Part shown: positions 1-10,629 of the stretch, piece after piece
Position numbering within the stretch: the first letter of the stretch is position 1
How the letters are laid out: each line of letters opens with the position of its first letter
Made by a program: the position numbers and the translations under genes
The notes under the pieces: model-generated
Seen by the model: the letters and a program-made list of their open reading frames with translations, nothing else
The model's database searches: none
Told to the model about the DNA's origin: nothing
DNA from: Stramonita haemastoma
Taxonomy: Eukaryota; Mollusca; Gastropoda; Neogastropoda; Muricidae
Length of the DNA stretch: 64,000 nt
Direction of reading: 5' to 3'
NCBI GenBank assembly: GCA_030674155.1
Contig: CM060316.1
Location: forward strand, 80,053,157-80,117,156

Positions 1-199
1 AGGCATCAGAGACCTCAGCTTCTCAAGGGGCGAGCATATTAAGGGCGGAACCAATCTCCTCGCTACTTTACCTCCCCTGACCCTAAAGAGGACAGGTACC
101 CATTTACAGCTTGGTGCCAGTGAACTGGGGAGGGGGGGGGAACTGTACTTAAGCCAAGGCGTGCGAACAGACACCCATCCAGCTCTAAAATATGCAGCA
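1..199 (-). mobile_element. SINE family D, 3' part
   Basis: Reverse-strand copy holding GAGACCTCAGCTTCTC, the CTAAAGAGGACAGGTACCC segment, AAGCCAAGGCGTGCGAAC and the start of the 5S-like block (CACCCATCCAG). It breaks into the LINE fragment at about 199; the left end is cut by the window. Confidence 0.7.
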
Positions 200-338
200 T
201 GGAAATCAGTGCAGAGAAGACAAAACTGATGACCAATAACACAAAGGGCATCAGCACAGATATCAGGGTCAATGATCAGAAGCTAGAAACAGTTCAAAGC
301 TTCAAGTACTTGGGAGCTGTCATATCAGACAAGGGGTC

Positions 339-672
339 AGAACAGGGCCTAGTGATCAGAACATTGCGCTGGCAATTTGACGACCCGGGTTCGAGTCTGG
401 TCGAGGAGATTTTTCTCCTGGAGTTAACATCAGTGCTGACTCCACTCTCCCCAAAGTCCTTTGGATGAGACTTTAAACCAAGGCCCCGTGTGCGAACGCA
501 CGCAGAACATCTTGCGCACACGTTAAATCCTGTTCCGCTTTTCCTAAGAGAAGGCCATCGTGTGCCGGTGGGAACAGATGACAATATTTACAAAACTGCA
601 TACACACGGGGGACCGGATGAAAAAAAGCACATGATTGCTTATTCTGTTATCCTCGATATAAAAGAATAAAC
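339..672 (+). mobile_element. SINE family A, copy 1, inserted in a LINE
   Basis: Has a tRNA-like head with A box (GCCTAGTGATCAGA) and B box (GGGTTCGAGTC), then a body containing GATGAGACTTTAAACC and CCGTGTGCGAACGCACGCAG, and a tail ending ATATAAAAGAATAA. The 8-bp sequence AAGGGGTC flanks the insert plus its (TAA)n tail (331-338 and 846-853) as a target-site duplication. Confidence 0.85.
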
Positions 673-674
673 TA

Positions 675-750
<76 letters not shown>

Positions 751-761
751 TAATAATAATA

Positions 762-835
<74 letters not shown>

Positions 836-840
836 TTTTA
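673..840. repeat. (TAA)n array at a SINE tail
   Basis: About 165 bases of TAA/ATA units with a few interruptions. It directly continues the A-rich end of SINE copy 1 and lies inside the target-site duplication, so it grew from the SINE tail. Confidence 0.95.
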
Positions 841-1814
841 TTATAAAGGGGTCCAAGCCAGAGGTAGTAAGCAGTATTGCACAGACAATAACAGCACTGT
901 CAAAACTGAACACCATCTGGACAAATAAAAAATATCTCACTCAACTCCAAGATCAGACTAATGCGCTCCTTTGTCATATTCACATTCCTGTATGCCTGTG
1001 AATCCTGGACCCTGACTGCAGATTTGGAGAGAAGAGTACAGGCAGTAGAGATGAGATGTTTCTGGAGATTCATTGGCATCTCCTACAGAAACCACATAAA
1101 CAACGAAGACGTGCGTAACAGAATCCAGCAAACCATTGGTCCCAACGAACTCTTATATCAATTGTAAAGAAGCGTAAACTGAAATGGCACAGGCATGTCA
1201 CATGATCAAAAGGACTAGCAAAAACAATACTGCAAGGCACTGTCCAAGGAGGAAGTTAAAGAGGCAGACCAAAGAGGAGATGGGAGGACAACATCACCGA
1301 ATGGACAGGTCTAGAATTCAACAAAACCCTGAGAAAGGCAGAACAGAGAGAGAAATGTAGGGAACTGATTGTCAATTCTTCACGGGTGCCCCAACGGTCG
1401 CCAGACTAAGGGGTAGATAGATAGTAGTTGTCATATGGTTCACGGTCTTTGATACTGCCAGACCACTCTTGGATATATGGATCAACAAGTCTCTGCTTAA
1501 TTAATCTTAGAAACATTTTGATCTGACCCACACCCTGCTGTATCCAAACAAACCAAACTCTGTATCGCATAAAACTTCCCGGATTTTTTTATGCCCAACA
1601 GTTTTTATCAACTTTGTCTAATTCCAATAACATCTGATGAGTTATGTGTGGCAGTCTTTTGTTGAAACAAATACCTTATGATAGAAATACTAGAACTCAC
1701 ATGAAGAGGATTCCCAAATCGCCATAGGCCATTTTGTTTGTACTGTTGGAGATAGTAATATAAACATATACATAACATAGTTGCATAGTGTCTGGTAAAA
1801 GTTGGATGACATCT

Positions 1815-2090
1815 GTTTCCTTAAACAGTCATGCGAATAGCAAGCTGATTAACAAAAACAGAAAATAATGTAGGACTTAAGACACAACCTTGTCTTACCC
1901 CAACTGGGCACTCAAAAAATTCAGTCAACTCACAGTTTGCATGTACACATGAGACCAAGGAAGAATACATTGCTTTCAATGAACCCAAAACCTCTCCATT
2001 CACACCATGACTTTTTAAGCATTCTAGAAGTTTATAATGGTGGACAAAATCAGAGGCTTTTTTAAAAATCATGAGCAGCTACATATAATT
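1815..2090 (-). mobile_element. Non-LTR reverse-transcriptase fragment
   Basis: The reverse strand codes for KASDFVHHYKLLECLKSHGV, then FFECPVGVRQGCVLSPTLF and VNQLA. GVRQGCVLSP is the RT palm motif of L1/RTE-type LINEs. It is close in wording to the long LINE ORF at 45457-48699 (FFECPKGVKQGCILSP), so probably the same family. Only about 90 codons remain. Confidence 0.8.
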
Positions 2091-2174
2091 TTCTTTGTTT
2101 CTTCACCATATACTTTTGGATGATAGCGTATGAATAAAATATCGGATTGTATTTTTATCCTTTTTTTAAAAAAA

Positions 2175-2590
2175 ATATTGTATACCACTTCATGTCACAG
2201 CAGATTTCTCTGCGTAATGTTCAGACTGCTGTCCCCAGGAGAGCGCGTTGCCACAAGTGCAGCGACACCCTTTTTATTCTTATCCTGTCTTCAATTGTGT
2301 CTTTCCCTATCATAGTGGCTCTTTCTACAGAATTTTGCCAGGGACAACCCTCTTTTTGCCTTGGGTTCTTTAACGTGCGCTAAATAGTGATGTGTAATAC
2401 ACGGGACTTCGATTTATCGTCTCATCCGACAGACTAGCACCCAGACAACCACTCATGGTCTAAAAGATGGGCGGGGGGGGGGGGGTAAGATTTTGGCTTA
2501 AACGGGATTCAAACCACGCACACTCCGACCCAGACTTTACGCTTTGTAGACAGGCGCGTTACCTCTAGACCACCGATCTGTCTACTGTTG
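2175..2590 (-). mobile_element. SINE family C, near-full copy
   Basis: Read on the reverse strand it has a tRNA-like head ending near 2575 (GGTCTAGAGGTAACGCG A box and a degenerate B box), a middle with GGATGAGACGATAAATCG, and a 3' part with GCAACGCGCTCTCC and CAGAGAAATCTGCTG. The same unit occurs at 25187-25455, 26262-26395, 4530-4632 and 55050-55465. Confidence 0.75.
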
Positions 2591-2811
2591 AATATCCCGT
2601 ACGGAAGCCTGCCTGACTCTCAGAAATTATATTGTTCTCTTCTGACCAGTATAGAGTCTTGCATTGAATATTGTTGTATAACATTTGGAAAGTATACTTA
2701 ACAATGCCACTCCCATGTAATTATCTGCATTTTCATGGTGTTTTTTGTAAACAGCTTTTATTATGGCCTTTGCTCGCTCTTTTGGACAAACACCTCAACT
2801 GAAAAGAAGAG

Positions 2812-2822
2812 GAGAGAGAGGG

Positions 2823-2856
<34 letters not shown>

Positions 2857-2873
2857 GAGGAGAGAGGAGAGAG

Positions 2874-2935
<62 letters not shown>

Positions 2936-3243
2936 GAGAAGAGGAGAGAGAGAGAGGACAGGCAGGCAATCAGGCAGGCAGGCAGGCAGGCAGACAGACA
3001 GATAAGAGAGACAAACATAGAAAGACAGAGATAGACAGACAGAAACAGAGAGACAGAGAATGAGAGACAGGGAAATAGAGATAGACAGAGAGAGATAGAG
3101 AGAGCGAGACAGAGAAAGACAGAAGGAGAGAGAGACAAAGGGAGAGACAGAGAGAGAGAGACAGAGAGAGAGGCAGAGAGAGAGGAAGAGAGAGACAGAG
3201 AGACAAAGAGAGAGACAGAGAGACAGAGACAGAGAGAGGGGGA
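2812..3243. repeat. Purine array: (GA)n, (GGCA)n, (GACA)n
   Basis: About 430 bases of GA dinucleotides with GAGAGG interruptions, then CAGG/CAGA tetranucleotides, then degenerate GACAGA. The open frames on both strands (RERERE, SLSLSL) are artefacts. The array lies just upstream of the exon at 3371. Confidence 0.95.
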
Positions 3244-3370
3244 GGGGGCTGATGAAAGATACGTATGTAACGGCTAAGAATGATAATAGTGATACACACG
3301 TCTAACTCTTCTAAAACCGGGATCATACCTTATGTTTCCTTGTCCCTGGTTTTGTTTTTGGTTGTTGCAG

Positions 3371-3553
3371 ATCTTGTCGCCCTGTGAGGATCGCTGCATA
3401 ACGAACAACGCGTGCCAACCTGGCTGCTCTACAGCCAACCTGATGCCACCGTTCAGCCGGCAATGTGTCCAACATCAGTTCTGCTTTTCTCAGACGCTGT
3501 GTGAAGATGCTGCTTGCCTTCCCCATCCCAGGAACCGTTCTGTCAATACTGAA
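3371..3553 (+). CDS. Polycystin-1-like gene, exon 1 of the visible part (Cys-rich)
   Basis: Internal exon of 61 codons flanked by a TTGTTGCAG acceptor and a GAA|GTAAGG donor, phase 0 at both ends, so at least one more exon must lie upstream of the window. The peptide is cysteine-rich (CEDRC, CQPGC, QC, FC, LC and AC, nine cysteines) and has an N-glycosylation sequon (NRS) near its end, as expected for a secreted or extracellular domain. I cannot name the domain; WSC-like or other disulphide-rich modules precede PKD repeats in invertebrate polycystin-1-like proteins. Assignment to the gene rests on strand, phase match with the exon at 8284 and gene architecture. Confidence 0.7.
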
Positions 3554-3613
3554 GTAAGGTCACTGCTGCATCTGACATGACTGACTGTGTACTCTAACCG
3601 GTTGAATGATAAT

Positions 3614-3697
<84 letters not shown>
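3614..3697. repeat. (TG)n array
   Basis: About 80 bases of uninterrupted TG abutting the 3' end of SINE A copy 2. Confidence 0.95.
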
Positions 3698-3699
<2 letters not shown>

Positions 3700-4034
3700 A
3701 TTATCATTCTTTTATATCTAGGATAAGGGAACAAACACTCAATTGCTTTTTTTACATCCAGTCCCCAAGTGCATGCAGTTTTGTAAATCTTGTCATCTGT
3801 TTCCACCGGCACATAATGGCCTACTCTTACGAAAAGCGGAACAGGATTTATCGTGTGCGCAAGATGTTCTGCGTGCGTTTGCACACGGGGCTTCGGTTTA
3901 TAGTCTCATCCGAAGGACTTTTGGTGAGAGTGGAGTCAGCACTGATGTTAACTCCAGGGAAAAAATCCCCTTGAACGGGAATCGAACCCGGGTCGTTAAA
4001 CTGAGGGCGCAATGTTCTGACCACTAGGCTATTC
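3698..4034 (-). mobile_element. SINE family A, copy 2 (full length)
   Basis: On the reverse strand: A box TAGCCTAGTGGTCAGA, B box GGGTTCGATTC, core and tail in the family order. The 3' end abuts (TG)n at 3614-3697 and the 5' end abuts (GTGTG)n at 4037, so microsatellites bound it on both sides. Confidence 0.85.
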
Positions 4035-4036
4035 TT

Positions 4037-4109
4037 TGCGTGTGGTGTGTGTGTGGTGTGGTGTGTGTGTGGTGTGTGTGGTGTGGTGTGGTGTGGTGTG
4101 GTGTGGTGT

Positions 4110-4173
<64 letters not shown>
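4037..4173. repeat. GTGGT / (TG)n array
   Basis: Degenerate GTGTGGTGTG units at 4037-4110 pass into pure TG to 4165. It sits between two reverse-strand SINE A copies. Confidence 0.9.
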
Positions 4174-4392
4174 TTTGATTTGATTTATTCTTTTATATTG
4201 ATGATAATGGAATAAGCACTCTTGTGCTTTTTTACATTCAGTCCCCGTGTTATGCAGTTTTTTGTAAATGTCATCTGTTCCCACCGGCACACGATGGCCT
4301 ACTCTTACGAAAAGCGGAACAGGATTTAACGAGTGTGCAAGATGTTATGCGTGCGTTCGCACACGGGGCCTCGGTTTAAAGTCTCATCCCAA
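4174..4392 (-). mobile_element. SINE family A, copy 3, head lost
   Basis: Contains the 3' tail, the TGTTCCCACCGGCACACGAT segment and the core up to GTCTCATCC, then breaks off into (TG)n/(GCGT)n at 4393. The tRNA-like head is missing. Confidence 0.8.
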
Positions 4393-4451
4393 GTGTGTGT
4401 GTGTGTGTGTGCGTGTGTGTGCGTGCGTGCGTGCGTGTGTGTGTGTGTGTG
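4393..4451. repeat. (TG)n with GCGT interruptions
   Basis: Short GT-rich array that replaces the head of SINE copy 3. Confidence 0.9.
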
Positions 4452-4529
4452 TTTATGCTTTCTTCAATGTAACGTCTCTCCACTCATAGGGATATTAGAC
4501 AAAAAAAGAAGTGCAAGAAAAAGAAAAAA

Positions 4530-4632
4530 AATTGGTAGGCACTGCACTTGTGGCGACGCGCTCTCCCTGGGGAGAGCAGCCCGAATTTTACGCAGAGAAA
4601 TCTGCTGTAATTATAAAGTGGTACAAATTCAA
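4530..4632 (+). mobile_element. SINE family C, 3' fragment
   Basis: Holds TGGCGACGCGCTCTCC, GGAGAGCAGCCCGAATTTTA and AGAGAAATCTGCTGTAA followed by TGGTACAAA, the family C end. About 100 bases only. Confidence 0.75.
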
Positions 4633-4735
4633 AAGTGAAGTAATGTTAACTATATCACGTGTGCGTGAGTATGTGTGTGTGTGTGTCTGTGTGTGTGTGT
4701 GTCTGTGTGTGTGTCTCTGTGTGTGTGAGTTCAAG

Positions 4736-5012
4736 GCGATATTTTCCCGTGGAGTTAACGTCAGTGCCGACTCCACTCCCACCAAAAGTCCTTCGGATGA
4801 GAATGTAAACCGAGGTTCCGTGCGCGAATGCTCGCAGAACATCTTGTGCACACGTTAAAACCTCTCCAACGTTTTGGAAAGAAGGCCATTGCGTGCCGAC
4901 GGGAACGGATGACAGATTTTACAAAACAATATACACATGGGAACTGGATAGAAAAAGCACATATGAGTGTTTATTCCACTATCCTTGAAATAAAAGAATA
5001 CACAAAAAAATA
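4736..5012 (+). mobile_element. SINE family A, copy 4, head lost
   Basis: Starts within the body at GGAGTTAACGTCAGTGCC and runs to AATAAAAGAATACAC. It is divergent (for example GCTCGCAGAAC for GCACGCAGAAC), and its 5' end abuts a TG/TCTG array at 4673-4730. Confidence 0.8.
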
Positions 5013-5515
5013 AATTAATGATTAAATATGTAAGAGGGTGAAGAAAGGCGGGGGAAAGGGTAGATTCTAGGAAACTTCAGGCACTCAACAACTCAAAGCA
5101 TGTGATGTGAGGCCACGAAGGGATGTTATGGTAATACAATTTATTGTTTCATTTACCAACACCATAGAACAACACATATCTGAAACAAACCAAATAATTC
5201 AGGTAACTACTCATCCACATTTAACAAGGTACATAATTTATGAAATGCACACATAGCAATTAATATTGCCGTCTAGCTGAATGTAAGAAAACCAAATTCC
5301 TTTCATCACTCACACCAAGATACCAAGTTAATCCTAAGAAACCAATGCTATAGAGAGTATACTATTGTAAATCAAACAACTAAAGATTAACTAGAAAAAC
5401 CCTTTCCTCAGTACTCTCAAGTGAAATAATTATTGTCCTAATAATGTCCAACAGAACTTATAAACTAATATCTCATTCATAACATTGGTTCCTATCAAAC
5501 CCATGGATATTGTAG

Positions 5516-5570
<55 letters not shown>

Positions 5571-5575
5571 AGGAG

Positions 5576-5606
<31 letters not shown>

Positions 5607-6984
5607 GGCGGGATGGAGGGAGGGAGGGAGAGAGAGAAAGGGGGGGGGGGGGTAAGGAAGAGATCGAGCATGCATAATCTAGTGTCACAAAAATCACATA
5701 CAAAATTTACAGTTGTTGGCACAAATGACTGACCATTCAGATAGTCACACCTGGTTGCTGAAAACACCATTAGTATTATAGTAGGGTAATTATCTCAAGG
5801 ACCAAGCTAGCCCTTACCTTCACACAAACTAACCAGACTACCTTCAATTTCCAACTCAAAGTCATCTATTCCAATTACACTATGCCATAGTAGTTTAACC
5901 CAACAACGTTGTACTAGTCCACATTAATTTACCTGTGATCACTGCGATGTATAAACTTCATCTCAGAATAACACAAAATCAAATGATTAGTTACTCATAA
6001 AATTCCACTTCTAACACCAACATCCAACTATAAAATAAATCCAAGATCACACAGTTAAATAGTAAGTCTTATGATTTTAGCCAACTTCCATGTATAAAAC
6101 AACTTTATATATATTTTCACCAAACTAATCAATGATTAAATTCAGTTTATATACACAAATACAATTTGTTTATCAAATATGCTTTTACCTTGATGAAACT
6201 TATAACTACTATCAAAAAGAAAAGTATTTCACTTACTGATCAACTAGAATAAAACTGCTGTTTTCTAGTTGGTTACATTCTTGCAGTTTCAATAGTCTAC
6301 AGCCCACAAAGTTGTCATAGACTGTCCTCTGAAATGCTGTTGCAGGGAAAGGTTGAATGCCGGCAAGTTCTCCTTATTTATAACATTTCTTGCTCCACTA
6401 AACACCAAATTGAAAATTCCAGAAGGATATAATTCATCAAAGAACAGGCCCACTACAAGCTTGTTAAATAGAAAACTAAGCCGGGACAAGCCCAACATGT
6501 TGATCACATAACTGTCTTCAGTGGGCAAGGCACACTTTTTTCTGAATGATCTAGGCCTACAACAATGCTCAAGGCATACACAAAAGAACCCTGCTGTGGT
6601 CCTAGCTGAGGCAATGTTAGACAAAAGCTGAACTTCCACTGCTGGGTCTATAATAGTCCTATAGGCCTACATGTCTGAGTTAGATTTGTCAAGAATCTCT
6701 GAACCCACGAAGATACTGGTCACATGAAGAAATGGACCTCTGCGTTTCTTTAAAGGAAACCTCAAGTACATTAACAGAAGAAGAAAAACAGACCACAACC
6801 ACAGGTACACAAGACCTTGTACCAACCCCCTGTAACACTTTTTGAAGAGAAGGGGAAGTGGGAGGAGGGAAAGGGGTTGTAGTTCAAACGTTATAGTGGG
6901 TAAAGTGCATACTATAACACATAGGTAATGAATTAATAAATAAACTAATAAGTAAATAAATAATACATATCCATACATGTGTAT
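5013..6984. other. Intronic AT-rich stretch, no supported gene
   Basis: About 2 kb between exons 1 and 2. It holds a (GA)n array with a G-run (5517-5652), and otherwise AT-rich sequence with no PKD-like reading frame, no recognisable transposon protein and no tRNA. A 116-codon reverse frame at 6289-6639 has no motif I recognise and is probably chance. Confidence 0.6.
5517..5652. repeat. (GA)n array with G-run
   Basis: GA dinucleotides with GGGA variants, ending in a 13-base G run at 5641-5652. Confidence 0.95.
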
Positions 6985-7333
6985 TCATTTATTTATTTGT
7001 TCTTTTACATTGAGGATAATGGAATGAGCCCTCTTGTGCTTTTCTACATCTAGTCCCCGTGTGTATGAAGTTTTGTAATTTTTTCATCTCCTCCCACCGG
7101 CAAACAATGGCCTACTCTTTCGAAGAGTGGAACAGGATTTAAATTAATGTTGCACAAGATGTTCTGCGTACGTTTTTCATACAGGGCCTCAGTTTATAGT
7201 CTCATCTGAAGGACTTTTGGGGGTCGTGGAGTCTGTACTGGTGTGAACTACAGAAAAAAAATCCCCTCAAACTGGATTCAAACCTAGGCCGTGAGATTGC
7301 GAGCACAATGTTCTAACCACTAGGTTATCCTGT
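6985..7333 (-). mobile_element. SINE family A, copy 5
   Basis: Tail TTCTTTTACATTGAGGATAA at one end and the reverse-complement head GTTCTAACCACTAGG at the other. Divergent, with a short insertion in AACG-TGCGC. Followed by (GA)n at 7340. Confidence 0.8.
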
Positions 7334-7339
7334 CCCCCT

Positions 7340-7342
7340 GAG

Positions 7343-7428
<86 letters not shown>

Positions 7429-7505
7429 GACAGACAGAAAAGACAGACAGACAGACAGACACAGACAGACAGACAGACAGACAGACAGACGCAGACAGTG
7501 AGAGA
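7340..7505. repeat. (GA)n and (CAGA)n array
   Basis: GA array to about 7430, then CAGACAGACAGA units; it starts at the head of SINE copy 5. Confidence 0.95.
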
Positions 7506-7689
7506 TAGAGACAGAGAGAACTACAAATACATATACAGATACAAATACAGATATGCAAGCACAGATATAGACACATATGTGCACGCACGAGCACGTATGA
7601 GTATGTGAGCATACGCGCACATGTATATATGCATTCATATACGACATGCTGGTGCTCACGCACAAAAAAACCCAAACACTGAAATGATC

Positions 7690-7860
7690 AAGCAAGCACA
7701 TGTATACACATACATGCATATTTGCATGCACACCACACATACACACATACATACACGCACGCACGCACATACACACACACATACACGCACACACACATGC
7801 GCGCACCCACACTCACACACACGCGCGCACACGCACACACATATGCACACGCACCACACA
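7690..7860. repeat. CA/CACG-rich array
   Basis: Alternating ACAC, ACGC and CATA repeats. The purine-pyrimidine alternation gives the long HTHT and VCVC frames in both directions. Confidence 0.9.
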
Positions 7861-8099
7861 AGTAATTATTATTCAACATGCTGGTACATATGCAAAATGC
7901 ATGATAAAACTGTTAAGTGCTTTGATTTGTTAAGCCCTTTGAGTTGTTTTTGCAAGATACAGTGCTATATAAATTTCATTTTTTATAACACACACCTGCG
8001 CGCGCGCAACATCAATTCGTTTTTATGCTGATGAAAGAACGGGCTGTAATTTCAAATATAACTATACAACAGAAACTAAAACAAAAGGAATTGATCCCT

Positions 8100-8133
8100 G
8101 AGAGAGAGGAGAGAGAGGAGAGAGAGAGAGGAG

Positions 8134-8206
<73 letters not shown>
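8100..8206. repeat. (GA)n array upstream of exon 2
   Basis: About 105 bases of GA with GAGAGG variants, ending about 80 bases before the acceptor at 8284. Confidence 0.95.
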
Positions 8207-8208
<2 letters not shown>

Positions 8209-8283
8209 TAAATCATTAAATCGGTAGTTCAACCTATAGACATGATATGTATCTTCTTTGTTATTGTTGTTGATGTTTTTTAG

Positions 8284-8515
8284 GTTTCGGCATATGCAGT
8301 CAAGTCCGAAGTTGTGATTACCACACACAAACAAGGCTACCACTACAGTTTGCAGTCATCCCCTTTGAATGTGTCCGCTGGAGATGTCTTTGCCTTGGTA
8401 CACCATCAGAAGAAAGGCAGGGTCTTCTTGCTAGAGTGCCCTCCGGGTCACTCCAACTTTTTCCTCACAGAATTTGCTTCGGTTGACGAAATAGTTGATC
8501 CCCGAGGAAGTACTG
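8284..8515 (+). CDS. Polycystin-1-like gene, exon 2
   Basis: Acceptor TTTTTTAG|GTT and donor ACTG|GTGAGT; enters in phase 0 and leaves in phase 1. It codes for about 77 residues including LNVSAGDVFALVHHQ and LLECPPGHSNFF. A short beta-rich linker with a pGDv-type turn ahead of the PKD repeats is inferred by comparison with polycystin-1-like proteins. The donor is followed at once by ordinary intron sequence that drifts into ATG-rich simple repeat near 8650. There are no internal stops. Confidence 0.72.
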
Positions 8516-8769
8516 GTGAGTTTGTTGTAGAGAGTGGAGTGCCCAACTCGCTCCTAAAGTGGAGAGGGAAGAGGAGGGAAAATGCAATGTTAACGATAAT
8601 GACGACGACAGCAAACCACAAAGATAAATCAGTGCACACGATCATGATGATGATGATGAGGAGGAGGTTGAGGAGGAGGAGAAGGAGGATAGTGATGATG
8701 ATTATGGTGATGGTAGTGGTGATGATCATGACGATCATGATCATGATCATGAAAAATAATAACAGAAAC

Positions 8770-9350
8770 ACAGAACAATTGAAAATGACTTCAAAATTGG
8801 AAAATGAACAATTGCAATCTATGTGTAAAGGCTGCGATGAATGAAGCAAATTGTAGGTCGCGACGGTAAAGGCGTTATAACGTCATGGTCATATTACGAA
8901 AACATTAACGAGAAGAATACTGGGGATTGCGTCAGGGACAATGCTATCTCACACAATAACTTGGGATTGGTTAAGACTTCGTGTCGAGATTAATCTTGAA
9001 ATGCAGGTAGGAACGTTTTTATCAGCCTCGTCATTGCTACAAAACATTAACATGGGAAGTTTTTCACCGGGTATACATTGTATATTTTTCTGCAAATATT
9101 GTTCGAAAGGCTTTTAATTTCAATCTGTGGATTAGAGAACCAATTTATTGTAATAGAGGATTTTCGAAAGTCATGTGAGTACACACAATGTTCTCAATAT
9201 CCAGAACAGAACAAGTATGCTGGGGATAGCCAGCTTCCTCTACGTTTTCTTTTGAAATGTTTCCATCAAACATTTTGAAGCAAAGCATAACCTTCAAGAA
9301 GAGAAAGAAGAATATATAAAACAGTTGAACTGCTAGAATGTTTTGCTGCC
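8770..9350 (-). mobile_element. LINE 3'-end fragment (same family as 31030-32660)
   Basis: Several blocks match the copy at 31030-32150: TCTCACACAATAACTT, GTATACATTGTATATTTTT, AATGTTCTCAATA, AACAAGTATGCTGGG, GAAGCAAAGCATAACCTTCA and AAAACAGTTGA. In this copy the blocks are contiguous, whereas the other copy has about 560 bases inserted. It covers the C-terminal and 3' UTR part only. Confidence 0.7.
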
Positions 9351-9404
9351 GTTTTGCCTATTTTGTAAAATGACTGACTGCTAAGCTGACCTGTTTTATA
9401 TTTC

Positions 9405-9405
9405 T

Positions 9406-9468
<63 letters not shown>

Positions 9469-9490
9469 GCTGCTGCTGTTTGTTTGTTTC
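9405..9490. repeat. (TTG)n array
   Basis: About 25 TTG units with two interruptions, then TTTG; in the intron before exon 3. Confidence 0.95.
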
Positions 9491-9643
9491 TTTAGTTTAG
9501 TTTGTTCTTTTTTCAACTTTCATTACTTCGTTTTTGTCATTCATCCACCTCTTGTATGATCCTTCTGCCTATTTTCCTCTCTGCTTTGTTCACGCAGTCA
9601 GTGGCTGTTCACTCCTCTTGTTGATGTCATAATATATGTACAG

Positions 9644-9892
9644 CTTCGCTGCTGTGTGTCGCCCTGCGGGCTATCATCACCGAACCCTCAGAAGTCTTCA
9701 TTCCTCTGACATTCTCCTTTGCCCAAAAGCGGTCTATCCGATTCAAGGTCAGCAACAAGCACATCAAAACCCCTGACGTCATTTCAACTGTCGAGGTCAC
9801 GGTGGCAGAGCAAATCAATGCCGCGATTATTCAAGGACCAAGCATTTTGATAACTGGCCGCCCCACCGTCTTTTCTCTGGCAAACCACACAG
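9644..9892 (+). CDS. Polycystin-1-like gene, exon 3 (start of PKD repeat 1)
   Basis: Acceptor ATATGTACAG and donor CACAG|GTGAGA. The exon enters in phase 1 (completing the GCT codon begun at 8515) and leaves in phase 1. Peptide landmarks: ALRAIITEPSEVF, FKVSNKHIKTPDV, and the linker INAAIIQGPSILITG that opens a PKD domain. The last codons (FSLANHTG) run straight into the WDMGDG-bearing exon at 23855 once 14 kb of intron is removed. Overlapping reverse-strand open frames are shadows. Confidence 0.8.
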
Positions 9893-9979
9893 GTGAGATA
9901 GGGGTTTTGTCTTTTCTTTGGAGTTTTTGTTGCTTTTTGTTTTGCTTGTATATTATGTTTGTTTAAACTTCTTTCTTTT

Positions 9980-10185
9980 TTTGGAGGGGGGGGGGGGGGG
10001 GGCTACGGTTGGAGGGTTTGGATTTAGTTCAGGGGGGAGGTGTTTTTTGCTCTTTTTTGGTCTTGTTAGTTGTTTTTTTCATGGGGGGAGATTGTTTGTT
10101 GTTTGTTGTTTTGTTTTTGGTTTGTTGGGGGGGGGGGGGGGAGGCAGGATTGGTGTTGCCTGTTGTTGTTTTTTTTGGGGGGCTT
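9980..10185. repeat. G-run and T-rich low-complexity tract after exon 3
   Basis: G runs of 15 or more at about 9986 and 10128, with further GGGGGG runs at 10032, 10083 and 10177 set in T/TTG-rich sequence on the coding strand. Possible G-quadruplex-forming intron sequence. Confidence 0.7.
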
Positions 10186-10459
10186 ACTTTAATACTATGA
10201 TAATCATAGTGTGGGAATCTTTAGAAAACATGTCTGTTTAGGAAGCAAGAAGCTTGGGATTCGAATCCCATCCGTTCATACGGGTTTTTTCTTGTTTCTC
10301 TTCCTTCATACCCCTATTCATTGGGCCATACATTTCTAACAGGCAGAGGTGGAGTGAGAATATACATTTCAGCGGGATCAAAGAAGTCACGACAACAAAA
10401 AGAGTTGTGCCTTTTCAAAACTTTGCAGGAAAATAGGTTTTAATTATAAAACTACTACT

Positions 10460-10466
10460 ACTAATA

Positions 10467-10516
<50 letters not shown>

Positions 10517-10522
10517 AATGAT

Positions 10523-10590
<68 letters not shown>

Positions 10591-10625
10591 TAATAATAAT
10601 AATATTGATAATAATATTAATAATG
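10460..10625. repeat. (ATG)n and (TAA)n trinucleotide array
   Basis: ATG/GAT units to 10518, then TAA units to 10590, then degenerate; ends at the head of a SINE at about 10630. Confidence 0.95.
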
Positions 10626-10629
10626 ACGA

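Larger units (their letters stand above)
199..1410 (+). mobile_element. RTE-like non-LTR retrotransposon 3' fragment, split by a SINE
   Basis: Bases 199-338 code for the late reverse-transcriptase segment (EISAEKTKLMTN, FKYLGAVISDKG). Bases 846-1410 continue with KPEVVSSIAQ, then LMRSFVIFTFLYACESWTL, EMRCFWRFIGISYRNH and LKWHRH, the C-terminal region of RTE-type endonuclease/reverse transcriptases. Removing 339-845 joins SDKGS to KPEVV in frame. A one-base frame break lies near 945, and stops follow near 1165, so this is a dead copy. Confidence 0.8.

Noticed and set aside
2733..3326. RERERE/SLSLSL proteins in GA/CT arrays (also near 5500, 7400, 8100, 22900, 35600, 54400, 57100 and 62800-63800)
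   Set aside because: Dinucleotide arrays give open frames on every strand without coding meaning.
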